From: Sphaerulina vaccinii | Lineage: Eukaryota; Ascomycota; Dothideomycetes; Mycosphaerellales; Mycosphaerellaceae | Direction of reading: 5' to 3' | NCBI GenBank assembly: GCA_022570795.1 | Contig: JAKUDP010000010.1 | Span: 1,364,001-1,428,000 of the forward strand | DNA: 64,000 nucleotides | Shown here: in pieces, positions 9,286 through 22,042 of the stretch | Position numbering within the stretch: position 1 is the first letter of the stretch | Layout of the letters: each line of letters starts with the position of its first letter | Translations under genes and position numbers: made by a program | Notes under the pieces: generated by a model | Database searches by the model: none | The model's input: the letters and a program-made list of their open reading frames with translations, nothing else | What the model was told of the DNA's origin: nothing

Positions 9286-10938
9286 TTATTCAAATGCCCT
9301 GAGATCCAAAGGCACAGTACTTCCTCGTCCAGCGCGATATCTCTTCGGCCCACCAGAGAAGTCTCTAGGTTTCGGTAATTGCCCATCATCCTGGAATTTG
9401 AACCTCGTGTCCTGTACAACGAATCTCGCTCCGGAATTTCTTGCACCACTATCTGCTCGACTTCGACTGCCGTTTGTCAGAGTATAACTTGACGAGTCTG
9501 GGAAAGAGCTCATTCGTGAAGGAGCTTCAGATCCTAATGACACGCCACCAGCAGATGGAATCCCGCCTGGCGTGCTCGCTTTTGGTGGTGGAGGAGCGGG
9601 CGCTGAAGGAGACGAGGTTCCTCGAGACATTGGAGGCGGTGGAGGCGCAGGACCAGGACTCGTGCCAGGTCTTGTGGGTGCCGATGCTGGCGGAGGGGGC
9701 GGAGGGGGCGGAGGCGCGGGAGGTGCTGCAGCAGGGCTTCCTTGTCGATTCATGCCAAACGCGTTCATGGCAGCTTGTTGTGCTAAGCTGACCTCTTTAG
9801 GCGCGCCATTCGTTTGTGGAGGCATTAGCGGAGGAGCTGGTGGCGTTGCTCGGGAGTAGTTGTACGGATCGTACTCGTTCTCGTCATCTCGCACATTCGA
9901 TATCCGTGATACGGGTCCTAGGGGAGGCGGGGGAGCTGGAGGCACTGCAGATGGAGACGGACTCTGTCGTGACAAGGGTGTCGGAGGGGGTTTCGGAGCA
10001 CTGCTCCCAGGCAAGGGCGGAGGAGGCGGTGGCGCTGTTGAAGGTGCTGGACTTGATGAAGGTCGTGGAGGTTCATGTGTAGGCAGATTTAGCATAGATT
10101 TCGATGCGAATCCTGAAGGTTTTCGTGATGTAGGAGGAGGCATTGGAGGCTTCTTGCCTATGGGAGGCGGAGGCTTCGGTTTCGTGCGTGCATCGCTGTC
10201 TAATGAATGTGTGCTTGTAGGTCTGAGACTGCTCTTGAGAGCCGATATTGAAGGAGGTAAAGGCGCTGATCCTGGGGGCAGTGGTGGGGGAGCCACGCCT
10301 GGTCGAGGTGGTGGTCGTCCATTCGGTATTGATGGCGCGCTGGAAACTGGCGCAGAAACCTTCCTCGAGTTCGTTTCCGGGTCTGAATCGTACATATTCA
10401 CTCCGCCGCCTGTCTTTCTCAGCTTTGGCATCCCCGCTGCGAACAGCCCTCCCAGTTGTGGTGCTGCATCCATTCCTCCTCCTGCTGCTGCCGCGTTCCC
10501 AGGTTGGTCACTGTTGCTCCTAGCTCTGTTCCCTCCTGCTGTCGATGGTCGCAGTCCTCCAGGTACGGGTGGCGCGCCGCCCATCGGTGGTCCTCCCGAG
10601 TCTTTTGGTTTGTCGATGATCGGTGCTGATCGGTCGTTCACAACTCCCACTTTCTTAAGCCTCGCGCCTTTCGTGATGTCGCCAAGTAGAGCTCCCTACG
10701 TCGCGCCGCATCAGCAAACATTCTACCGCCTGACTGACTATTTCTGTGGAACGTACTCTCCCTTGAGCCTCTTTCGCAGCAGGTCTCGCAGGTAAATTTC
10801 CGGGCGGAGGCGGTGGAGGCGGTGGAGGGCCTTGAAGATTGTTAGCCATAGTATCGAGTATGCTATATTCAATGCGGTGTACTTGCCTCCAGCCATTCCG
10901 GGCGGCATTGGCGGCGGTGGAGGAGGAGGTGGTGGCAT
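9286..10938 (-). CDS. VRP1: Verprolin (WASP-interacting protein)
   Basis: Three exons, 10887-10938, 10757-10830 and 9286-10695, give 511 residues. The N-terminus is a polyproline run (MPPPPPPPPPMPPG). Exon 3 opens with a WH2 actin-binding motif, GALLGDITKGARLKKV, directly at the splice join AQGR-GALL. The body is Pro-rich with many PPPPP profilin/SH3 sites. The C-terminus has RFKFQDDGQLPKPRDF and KRYRAGRGSTVPLDL, matching the WASP-WH1-binding end of WIP/Vrp1 proteins. Family knowledge: it couples WASP to actin patches in endocytosis and polar growth. Intron 1 (10831-10886) needs a GC-AG splice pair (AG|GCAAGT ... CTTCAAG): no GT donor restores the frame. Met at 10938 is preferred over a possible one at 10956 because the family starts MPPPPP. 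Confidence 0.88.
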
Positions 10939-11340
10939 CTTTGTTGCGATTTCCAAGAGAGAGATGGGTGTTCAAAGTGCTTCTCTATACGCGCCAAATG
11001 GAATGCGCGATTGATCGCATGGAAGCTCAAAATCTCACAAGACTATTATTGAACTTCGAATGATTAGTAGCAACAAGACAGAAAAGACAAGGTTGTCGTG
11101 TGAGAGACAAGAGAGATGCCTGTGCCTGAACGTTCGCGGCGTGATGACATGGCTCTTCAGCCACGCCAGCTCCGAGCCCCACAAGGCTGTGCTGAACATA
11201 TATTGATCGAAAGTGAGAACGATACTGATCGGAGAAAGCTGTACATTCTTCATACATAGCTCACGTCACGCACGCTGACAACTGAGCAAAGCTGGTCCTG
11301 AACCTCAGCATTTGACTCCTTCACTCATTTCTTCGCACGT
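10939..11340. other. Intergenic between verprolin start and ligase stop
   Basis: Holds the verprolin promoter and the ligase 3' flank. Small open frames lack any support. Nothing else seen. Confidence 0.4.
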
Positions 11341-14078
11341 TCAGTACTCAAAGTCATCGTCCACGCTTGGACCCTTGGTCTTTCCGACACTCTCCTGGGC
11401 TCTATACATCTCAGCCACCTGTTTGCTGCTCGTTGCCTCGTCTGGCTTCTTATCGTCACGGATTCGGATGAAACGTGGAAATCGCAGCGAGACTCCCTTG
11501 TGTGTGCCATCACCTCCAAACTCACTCGATGCAGCTCGATACTTTGGAGAGAGTGTGAGATCTGCGGTCTTGACTTCCCAGACATACTTGGGCTCGAACC
11601 AGACGTCGGGCTGATCATTCTTGCCCGTGCTATGGTCATAGAATGGCTTGGCGCGGTCAATGGCTAGGGGAGATAGTGTTTCGTGCAGCTCAGCGAGCAG
11701 GACTTCGCTGAAGCCAGTGCCGATGTTGCACACAGTCTCGTACTGCTCCTTGCTGTCGTTGTAACACGCGAGCTGGAAAGCGCCGTACCAGTTCGTTCGC
11801 TTGCCTTTGCCGTAGTATGCTCCAATGACCACGAGGTCCAGAGAATCGCCAGCACCAGCGAGATAGTCCTTCTTCACCTTGAGCCAATTCTGTGATCGTC
11901 GAGATGGTTCGTAGTGTGACTCCACGCCATCCAGCATCTTGACCATGAGACCTTCGCAGGATGCTTTGATGGAGTCCTCGAGAAGCGTTTGTATCTCCTC
12001 AACTTCCTTGGAGTTGCCGTACTTGGCAAAGGCAAATTCACCTTCGATCTCTTCGAAAGCGCCATACATAGCTTCTCGTCGCTCGCGGAAAGATTTGTTG
12101 ACCATGGCCTCGCCGTCCAGGTATAGAACATCGAATGCGAAGACGCAGACTTTGACTTTGATATCCTCCGTCTTGACATCCTTCTTCTTTCTCGTCATGA
12201 GCTGCTGGAATGGCAGGACGTGCTTCTTCTCGACATCCCAAGCCACTGTTTCGCAGTCGAGAACGAAAGATTTGGTGCCCTTCTTGACCCAGTTAGGTAG
12301 CTTTTCCAATATGTCTGGATACTTCTTGCTGAGATCTTCGCTGTTACGAGAGAAGATGTTGGAGATACCTCGATCGCTCTTACCGGCAGCAGGAGCAACA
12401 GTGGCAGCAAATTCTTCGTCCGCGTCATGGGCAACATAGTGTATCTGCGCACGTTCGCCATCGTACTTGTACTCGCAAGTGAAGTCTTTGCCTTCAAATC
12501 GATCGAGGACTTCACCGATCGACTTGGTCGGCTTAGCCAGCATAGGCTTCAGTGGGACGCCCGGTTTCAGCTTCACCGCACTTCGAAGCTCCCATATACC
12601 GTGCTCGATGAGTGCAGGAACGATGACTTCGTATGCTGGGAGTTCGGAGTAGACGGCTTTGAAGATCTCGGTGCCCTTCGTCAACTGCTCGTCCGATGGC
12701 TTCCTTGTGCCATCCTTGGCAACAGAATGGTAAACCATGGCTTGTGCCACAGCGACTTGCAAGTTCTTGTCTGCCAAGCCCAGTCTCATCTTGCCTTCCA
12801 AGGCACGGATGATGAACTTGCTTTCACTCGGTCCACCTTTGTCTTTCTCGATATCAATCGATTTTCCTTTCGCCATGTTGATGTCTGCCGATGACAATAG
12901 CTTCTTGATGCCATCCACTTTTCGACCTTGAGCACCTTGGCCTTCGACAGTGGCAATCTTCATAAGACCTTCATGCACGCCGCGTACCGTGAGAGGCTTG
13001 GGCTTGAACATCATCGGTTGGCCACCTCTGCTCTTCGCTGCGACGAGCCCAAGGTCTCCCACTTTTTGTTGATCTTCTTTCACGACCTTCAAGCTCCGTC
13101 CCGTGCTCTCGCCAATGGCTTTCATGATGAGCGACTCACCGATGCCCAATTCTATGCCCGCATAGTCGGCTGCTAACTTCCCTACCATCAGCAACACCAC
13201 TGGTAGTAGATCGTCCGGTGTCAGACGTAGCACCTGTCGCAAGAACTTAGCACAATGGGCAAGGATCTCGAGACGCTTGGTTGTCATCTCGATCTTGGAG
13301 AATGTCGTGCAGAGAGCAGCATATGGTACGGGATCTCCAGCCTTCCAGTCCGGGTATAGATCTTTGCCATCTGATTTTAGTGTGCTCTGAACAGCCTTTG
13401 CAGCTTTGGCCGGTTCGACCTCTTCCTCTTCTTCTTCTTCCTCCTCCGCCTCATCTCGTTCTTCTTCAGATTTGACCGTCGAAGTTGGAGTCTTTGCCTC
13501 AGCTGGTGCGGTTTCTCCTTCATCATCGTGGTCGATAGCAGTTGGCTTAGCCTTTGTTTGAGGAGTGGACTTGGGTGTCTTCAACGGTGCTTCTTTCTTG
13601 ACAGTGGTCGTCTTCGCAACACCCTTCTTCACACCGTTTGTAGCAGGTCTCGAGCGAGCTTTCTTAGTAGGTGGCTCGTCATCGTCAACCTCATCGTCCA
13701 TTTCGGTATCTTCGCTGGCACGGCGTTTCTTGCTTGAGCCGGATGGCGTCGGCTCCTTCTTTATACGCGTCTCGTCTTCCGCGTCCTCTTCTGCTCCTTG
13801 CTTCACAGGCTCTTCATCCTTCATCTCCACGTCCTCTTCCTTCTTGACACTACCATTGGTGCTGGCTGGAGGAGTTCCATTGCCTGCAACTCCATCCTGT
13901 TTCTTCGGGGTAGCCTTGCTTCCGAAAGACAGCTTTGACTGTTGCTGAGGGGCTCCATTCGCATTGGCAAAGAACTTTCTGTATCTTATTAGCAGATGAC
14001 ATGTAGAGTGAACGACCATACGGACCCGAGAGTCTGCTGGTTCACGACATACCCGAGCTTTGCCTGCTTTGGCGGCAT
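11341..14078 (-). CDS. CDC9: ATP-dependent DNA ligase I
   Basis: Two exons, 14026-14078 and 11341-13978, give 896 residues. The intron (13979-14025, 47 nt) uses a GTCCGT donor and ACAG acceptor with TGCTAAT as branch. Joining yields QQTLGKFF, an exact PCNA-interacting (PIP) box, which the intron splits. Residues ~25-215 are charged and disordered, with KK/RR nuclear signals. The DNA-binding domain follows (~220-460). The adenylation site is EYKYDGERAQ with the nucleophile Lys at about 522. The oligonucleotide-binding domain at the C-terminus includes YAGTG-class elements and VWEVKTADLTLSP. Role: seals Okazaki fragments and completes excision repair in the nucleus, possibly also mitochondria. 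It shares a 248-bp divergent promoter region with the MIX23-family gene. Confidence 0.95.
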
Positions 14079-14326
14079 GGTGGCGAATCGGTGTGTGAGA
14101 TGGCTATAGGGTCTAAGTGCGCATGCGGATTGTATAAGTGCCCGCCAGCAATGTCGCATTGGTGGTGGTGAGGATGGAGTGAGGTCAAAGTAGTCGGAAT
14201 AGATATGGAAGTCGCGTCGGCAGCACGACGCGCTACAGTAAATCGCGTGCATACTTACAGTATCGTGACATCAGCGCTTTGTGATCCACACTCTGCTCTC
14301 GCCTCTCTTGTTCGCAACATACAGAC

Positions 14327-15115
14327 ATGATATTGTGGAAGACTACGACGATCAAATCCTCTTCTCCGCCCTCGTCCCCTCCACGGCCAACTATGTCACA
14401 CACTCCAGCTCGGCCTGGTCTGTCGCCCCAGTTCTGCTTCAACCAGACAGCACTCAGAGGTGAGCCAAGCTCTCGTTCGATATGTGATTGATGAAGCTCA
14501 CTCACGCTCATGCCCAAGTGCCACCCTAGACTTCCTCCGCGTATCACGCTCAGCCGTGGACGACACCATCAACCAGAACCTCAATGCCCTAGCCACACCC
14601 GGTGCGACGCCCTTCGATCCCTCATCGACGACTGAACGGCAACCACGACCCATTGGCAGGCGGCCACTAGACGCTGCAGCATGTCAGACCTTTAAAGAGA
14701 GAGTGCTGTTCCCGTAAGCAACAGTCATGCATGCGTGCTATAAGTCGCTGTTCGCTGACATGTGTAAAGATCATGGCAGAGCAGATCGGATGTCCTCAAC
14801 TACTGCGCCGGAGTGGCCACTTCGCCAGATTCAGATGACCCGGACCACATCCTCAGAGAGACCGAAGATGCTCGAGCGCGTGAACGAATCATCGACGAGA
14901 GACTAGATCCATACAGTGCACGATACTTTCCTCGGGATACGAGGACGGAGTCACTTGCGAGTCTAATACGAAACGAGAGAATGGTAGAGAACATCGTAAG
15001 AGCTAGAACGTGGCGCTTGGTAGGCGAAAGATGCGAAAACGAGACAACAGATGCAGACAAGGCACTGAACGACTGGAGACAGAGAACGAGTACGTCGACA
15101 AAAGGGAGTAGCTGA
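14327..15115 (+). CDS. MIX23/Cid2-family protein
   Basis: Three exons, 14327-14459, 14530-14713 and 14770-15115, give 220 residues. Joins are clean: FCFNQTALR-D-FLRVSRSAVDDTI over the first intron (GTGAGC...CCTAG) and RVLFP-SWQSRSDVLNYC over the second (GTAAGC...AAAG). Family knowledge: the pattern of an early Cys, DDTINQNLNAL, two Cys flanking a helix, and a C-terminal basic segment (LIRNERMVENIVRARTWR) is that of caffeine-induced death protein 2, now MIX23, a mitochondrial intermembrane-space protein. An acidic insert of about 30 residues (TSPDSDDPDHILRE) lies before the last block. Met at 14393 is an equally possible start. It converges on the PKS with 54 bp between stop codons. Confidence 0.75.
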
Positions 15116-15169
15116 TACGATACCGCACATACATGATTCCGCCTCCACAACGCCGCTCACCAGAAATCA

Positions 15170-18100
15170 TCATGGAAAAAGCGCACAAATCAGCCTCATA
15201 GTCTGACTCTCCAACGTATTCCCATCAGTCCACTTAACCTCTCCAAACCCAGCATCCCTCAGACTCTTCTCCCAGAAACCCTCATCAGCCAAAGCATGAT
15301 CTCTACCGTCATCAAACAACCACCAGCCCTCCAACAGTCCGTATACAAGATCAAACCAATACAACGAACGAGTAAACTCCACTAAGCAGAAGACTCCATC
15401 CTCCACAAGCAAGTCTTTGATATTCCCGCATGAACGACTCGCATGTGGTGTGGCGTGAATACAGTTCGTTGCGATCACAACGTCGAATTGACCTTGTAAG
15501 GTTGAAGGACAGGGAGCGTTGCAATCCAGAGTAGAGAAGTGCATCTTCTTCTCAGCTGAGGGAGACGTACTCCGGAATTTCCGCTTCGCAGCTGATACCA
15601 AAGCTCCCGAGATATCCGTAAAGTGGTACTCAAAGTCAATCCCCACAGACTGGAGATATTCGACCAGATAGCTAGCTGTTCCTCCCGTCCCAGCTCCGAC
15701 TTCCAGGATTCGACATGGTTGTTGTCCCTGGTCTTTGCTAGAAGAAAGATACTTCTTGTGCAAATAATCCGCTAGCAGACGCGTCGTAGCTTGACACATT
15801 GGCGCACTGTCGTAGACATCTGAGAGAGTCTTTTTGGCTATAGGGTCTGCGAAGAGCAGACGTAGAGGATCTGCAGAGCCTGTGAGACAGGCTGCGAGAC
15901 GAGAAGCCGTGACGTGGAGGAGTTTGGTCTCCGAGGCGTGTTTGGGGTGTCGATCGAGCATTTCTGCGTAGAGCTCCGAGGACGACTTTTGTGGGCAGGG
16001 TGTTTGTGTACGAAAGTGGCTATTATTTCGACATTCGAGCAGTCCTGCATCTGAGAGGATGAGAGTCATCCGTTTCAGTAGGTGTCGATGCTTCGAATCG
16101 ATCTTCATGTTCATGTTGCTTGGAAGTCTCTCACCGGGAGAAAGAGTCTGAAGATTACAGCCGAGTTGAGAGAATGCTTCGATCACGTAGGCTGTCACGA
16201 GGCGGCTTTGATCGGGGTACACGTTTGTCCAGAAATTTGTAAAGCCTGTTTCGTTGGCGTAGTGGTCGAACGATAGCTTGATGGTCTCGAAGGCTTGAGA
16301 TGCTGCGCTGACACCTAGCTGCGCACGGAGCTGCGCTGGAACTACCTCGATCCTGTTCGAAGTGTCCGGCTGGCATCGCGCGACTTGTGGCGATGTGACG
16401 GTAGCAGCGGAAGTCGGTATCGTCTGGACTCCAGTCACGAGCCGCATTAGATCAGCAAAAGTTGACTGCTCGTCTAGTCCTTCCATGTCGACATCCACAG
16501 AGAATTGTCGTTTGACATCGCTCGCAATCTCAATAGCAACCAGCGAATCGAGGCCAAGGTCGGCGAGATTATCTTTGCCGCTCAATTGCATATCATCCAG
16601 CTCCAAATGCTCGCAGACTAATGAAGAGAGTCTTCGGAAAACTTCATCTGTCGATGATGGTGATGTTAGCTCAGATGCGGGAGTGGTAGGCGCATTGGTC
16701 GAAGCATACGATGTGAATCGTGTCATTGCGGCCGATGATGGAGAAGAGCTGTCGTCCATGCCACTTTCGACGTGGACATTATTGCTTCCACCACAACCTC
16801 TTGATTCCAGGTATGTTGTCAATGCATCGACGTCTACCAGCTCCATAAGATCATCCAAAGGCAGGTCGATGCTGAAGGTGCTGGAAAGTTCTCCCAAGAT
16901 CTCCATGATCATGAGGGAGTCAATTCCAAGGCTCTCAAACGTGGCATCTCCGGTAATACCGACAGGACGTATCTCTGCAATCTCCTCGAGGATGTGGCAT
17001 AACTCAGCGTGGATGACTGCCCTGGCATTCTGTCTCGGCTGACTATGAGAGACAGGAGGCGTCTTCGATGCGCGTTCTTCTCGGGCTTGTGCTGGCGAAG
17101 GCATGGGGGGCATTGCGATGAGTTGCGGCCTAGGCACAATCTCTGGCGTCGTCTTCACTGACAGATGTGAGGTCGCGGCTGGGAGCTCGACAGTCTTGAA
17201 GACAGCGCCGAGAATATACAGCACCATCTTCCCAGTGGCAGCCTCGTAGACGAAAATGTCGTTCGCAACGCTTCCAGCGCCGGGTGTAGCGTATGCCAAC
17301 ACTTCATATATAGCTTCTGCAAAGCCCTCCTCGCGAAGTGGTCGATAGCTCGGACCCGTCCTGATAACTTCAATACCAGCCAACTTCGAGATTTGTCCCG
17401 CAGGAGTGCCACACATGAAGTTTGCATGGATTCCTGCGACTTGCGTGAAATAGTTGAGGAAAGGCGTATTGATAATGCTGGCATCGTGCAGGCAGTTCTT
17501 GAGTGCCTTTGGCAAGACAATCTTGGCTGCAATCTGGTTTCCTCGAGTGGCCACGCTGCGCACGCCACGGTAGCTCTCGGAATAGTCTACGAGTGACGAT
17601 AGCACTCGATACACCATTGCGCCCTGGAGGGACTCAGTCGGATCCGATAGAATAGCGGCGATGTTGCTCCTGTGAGCGAGCATTTCGAAGCGAGTGAAGT
17701 CGCTACTCAAATTTGGACTCTGCTTTTGTAAGCTTACAGTTCCAGATGCGTGCTGTGTTGTAGCGCTTTGAAATGGCATGGAAGTGATAGAGAAACTCCA
17801 CGAAGAACCCGAGGTCTCAAGCAGGAGCATGATGCTGCTGTTGGCAGCTAGACTCATCGAGGTACCAACCTCAAGCCCAGTGATCTCTGGTAGCACAGTA
17901 GTGTCCTGGCTGCTGGGTACGGCAAGCAATGCAGCTCTCGCAGCAAGGTCAACGTACACTGAAGGCGGGCAGGAAGACATGCCTAGCACATTATGTCCTT
18001 GGGCTATGTTCTGGTACTCCTGACTGAGCGGGTTGATCACGAAGTGATGGCCTTGCGAATCCGACTTGTCCAGGCTGATCAGTGTTGCTGGTAAAGCTGG

Positions 18101-21100
18101 AGCCGACTCTTGTGTTCGTACATCAGACGTCTCAGGCTTGTGTACAAGTAGGTCCAGCCAATGTCTGTGCTTGTCGAAAGTGTATGGGGGCAATCTCAAC
18201 ACATCGTAGGTGGAGTGCTGAGAGCGGTGAAAGTTCCAGAAGTGCAGTCTATGCCCACGTTTCCACAGCTCGATTGTAATATCCGTAAGCTGCTCCAGCG
18301 ATGAAGGTTTGTTCAGGGCGACTGATATAAACTTGTTCGATCTCTCGCTCGTTGCACCCACAATACGTGCTGTCAGTCCAACGACGGTAGAGTTAGAACC
18401 AGCTTCCAGCCATGTGCAGGGACCTAGTCTATCATGAATGCGCTGCACAGCTTGTGTGAAGTAGACAGGGTCTCTTGTGTGCGCAGCGATAAGCTTCGCG
18501 GTGGGCTGCTCCCAAGCAGCATCCGAGGTGCAGCTTTCGAGAGGAATCCTCGGTGAGTGGATCTCAAGAGATTCTGCAAGGCGCTCCAGATGAGGGTATA
18601 GGGCATCAGTAAAGCGTGAGTGGAAGCCATACTGCAGAGTAAGCTGCTTGTGTCGGATGCCTCGCTTGCTTAACTCCTCGATAAGTGCTGTCACCGAAGC
18701 ACGATCACTGACTACAACATGGCACTTTGGCCCATTGTAGCAAGCGACCTCATATTGAGAGGAGTTGTGCTTGCGGAGTGACGCGATGATCTCGTTCGTT
18801 GTGCTCTCGTCAGCATCGAGGACAACCATCGATCCAGGCTCGGAGCCCCAGTACTTCAGCATTAACGCAGCTCTGCCCGCGATGAACTTCAGACCGTCTT
18901 CCAATGAAAGTATTCCAGAGATACTTAGGGCTGTGATCTGGCCCAAGCTATGTCCAACGAGTGCATCGACCTTGAGACCAGAGTCGATCCAGGACTGAGC
19001 GCTAGCATATTGCATTGCGAAGAGTATTGAGTTGTGTGCGATCACATTTGTGACAGGCTCCGATTGGAAGATGTATGGGTAGATGCCGGGATAGCCCATT
19101 TTGCATAGCAGTTCATGGCATCGATCCAGATGTGAGCGTAGTAGTGAAGATGCTTCCCACACCTGACGGTCGAGAGCGATGAAATCTGCGCCCTGTCCTC
19201 CAAAGCATAAGGCAAGAGGAGGCTCTTTCGGCACCTCTTTGATGTTATGAGATTCTGTACATTGTTTCCGTAGCTGAGACTGCAGCTGTCCTATATCTGT
19301 CGACGTTGATGCGAAAGTGACCATGTGTGAGAGCTGCTGATCTTGATGCCTCGAGAGGCTGTAGGACAAGCTCGGCAGGAGTTGGTGGTGCTCGTTCGGG
19401 CTGTGAGACGCGAGCCATGAGGATATGAAGCGATCTAGGGATTCACAAGAGGCAGTCATGCTGCTCACCGAACCTGCGGCTATTCTGATGGGGTACTTGG
19501 TAGAGACTGTCGTTCGGCGTATCTGGGCACGTTTCGAATGTCGCGGCGCTTCGGCAAGCATCAACGTGGCGTTACTTCCAGCAGCGCCGTAGTTGTTGAC
19601 GCAGGCAGTCAATCGGTGGTCATCAAGCTTCTGCAGCTTAGTCGGGATGCATATTTGATGTGGCTCGAGTGGCGGGATCCTTGGATTCAACCTTGTGAAC
19701 GATGCCTGTGGCACGATAGCTCTGTGCTCCATCTGCAGTATTGCTTTGATGAGTGCTGCGACACCAGAAGCACCCTCCAGATGCCCGATCGCGCCCTTGA
19801 CAGAGGAGACGAAGAGAGTAGAGCTTCTCTCCGTGGTGCTCCCAAAGACATTGCGTATGCTCTCCATCTCGATAGGATCACCAACTGGAGTGCCTGTACC
19901 ATGCGCTGCACATCGTTAGCACTGAATGAGGTGAGTTTCGGTTATACTGACCTTCGACGAAATCAACCTCTCGTGGATCTATACCAGCTTGCTTAGCAGC
20001 TTTCTGGTATAGTGCCGCCTGCGAGGTCGAGTGTGGTACAGTTATCGGCACACAGTTGTTGTTCTGATTGACAGCTGAGCCAAGAATCACGCCACGAATA
20101 GAGTCCCCTTCTGCTATGGCGTCTTGAAGTCTCTTGAGCACGACGACGCCAACTCCCTCGCCGCGGCAATAACCATCTGCGCTCGCATCGAAAGGCTTCG
20201 TGGCTCCTGTCGGGCTGAGGAAATGCGCGGCTGCAAGATTCTCATAGAGGTATGGACTCGTAAACAGCGTGGCACCACCTGCGACAGCTTGTGAGCACTC
20301 TCCAGTCTGCAAGGCTTTGCATGCGGTGTGTATCGCCACAGCTGAGGAAGAACAAGCCGTGTCGAATGTCAAAGATGGCCCGGACCACCCGAAGTAGTGG
20401 GAGAGTTTGCCGCTCAGGAAGGCGCGAAGAGTCCCTACTGTAGAGTATGCGGTGGGTGGGTGAGATGCCACGTTGAAGTCATAATCAGTAGAGCAAGCCC
20501 CAATGTAAGCACCGACGTCTCGTGGTCGTGATGGATCAGAAAAGTAGCCTGCGTCTTGTAACGCCTGGTATGTGATCTGAAGGAGAAGCCGCTGTTGGGG
20601 GTCCGTCGATGCTGCCTCTCTTGCAGATTTCTTGAAAAATTTGTGATCCCAGGAGGCAATATCATCAATGAAGTTGCCCATGAACTTCGTGTCATCCTTG
20701 GACCTGGATGACTCGCTCGGTTCGAAGCGCTCTGGCGCCATTTCTGAGAGCATCGATCTTCCCTCTTTAAGCAGATCCCAGAACTCATCCGCGGAATCAG
20801 CACCTGGAAACTTGCAGGCCATGCCAATCACTGCAATGGCACCATCTGGATATCGATCATCGACTGGGTCTTCTGGAGTAGGGAGAAGCCTGGAGCTCCT
20901 ACGCGACACAAGCTCGCGCACATCAGGAGTATTAGCTGACATCCTACGAGTGGGAAACTCTTTCGCAACAGAAGGTGGAATGGCGTCCAGACCTATGGCT
21001 AGGATGTACGAAGACTCGCCCGCGCACGACATCGCAGCTGCAGCTGTGGAGATGGTTGAGTACCAGCGAGCCTGATCCTCTAGCATACTGTGCAGTGTCA

Positions 21101-22042
21101 AGATGATAGCTTTGTCCTCCGGCAATGCCGTGCCATCGGTATTGGAACGAACTAGATGGGCGTTCGTGAAAGGAGGATGCAAACGTCCATGGCAAGCCTT
21201 CAATATCCGTTCCGGTATGCCTTTATGTGCCTGGGTGTGGTAGCGACCTGGCATCCCAGTATCGCGGACCGATACACTCGACTGGGCCAAGCGGTCCTTC
21301 AACGAGCAGGCTATTGACGTTGGACACGTTATGGTGGCATCTCTGTCGTCGCGGAGCACAGCAATGTATGTCTGCAGCAGGTGAGTAGCCCGTCTCATGA
21401 CACAAAGGCTGCGGCTTCTATACGTACTTCGGGATATGTGGCGAGCAGGTCTTCGATAGTCTTTCGCGATGTTGTTGGTGTCCAGCGTACTGCAAGTGTC
21501 GTGAAGGCCAACGAGCTGGCTTGATCGAGGTCGATATAAGCACCTACGCAGAAAGCGAGCCTTATGGAGTTCGCGACGAACATGCCGATATCATCTTCGT
21601 CCTTCGCACTGGCTACCGCCAAAGCACTGAGTAGTCCTGCGCAGAAGCCTTGAATCCCACCACCAATGGAGACGCTTTCGAGGACAGCAGGATGAGCAAC
21701 GGCTCCTCTTGACTGGTTCAAGAACCCGAGGTATTGCATTATATGCGATATTACTGTCATAGGCATCGTGAGGGCATTTCGTTTCTCGTCAAGAAGGTGT
21801 TCGCAGCTGTCCTGGATCATCCAGTGTGCGAGCTCTGTCGCTGCAGCCTGTCCGAAGGACGACCGAAGGCTAGGGTCATTCATAGTCAGCGAGTCCCATA
21901 GTGAAGGTAGTTCGAGCAAAGCAGCCGCAATCGGCTTCAGTGCTCGAGATTCCCGCAGCGTGGTCTTGAGCAGTAGTTGCCAGTCTCTGGCAGGCCAGGA
22001 AGCCAGGGCACCGAAGGCAACGAGTGATGGTATGCCGTCCAT
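15170..22042 (-). CDS. Non-reducing polyketide synthase, SAT-KS-AT-PT-ACP-ACP-CMeT
   Basis: Three exons, 21428-22042, 19952-21371 and 15170-19905, give 2256 residues. Intron 1 joins LLATYPE-TYIAVLRD; intron 2 joins VDFVE-A-HGTGTP. Domains: starter-unit acyltransferase ~1-370 with GFCAG (Cys134); ketosynthase ~381-800 with TACSSS (Cys545) and HGTGTP (His680); acyltransferase with GHSLG (Ser998); product template ~1296-1590 with His1316 and Asp1486; two carrier domains with GIDSL (Ser1675) and GLDSL (Ser1799); methyltransferase ~1866-2256 with EVGAGTGG. No ketoreductase, dehydratase or enoylreductase, so the chain stays unreduced and is folded into an aromatic ring with C-methylation. The protein stops right after the methyltransferase: no thioesterase or reductase release domain. 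The next gene upstream on the same strand is an FSH hydrolase. Every visible catalytic residue is intact. Product unknown. Confidence 0.95.

Noticed and set aside
9860..10795. 311-codon Gly-rich open frame on the plus strand
   Set aside because: Complement of the Pro-rich verprolin exons; composition explained entirely by the real gene.
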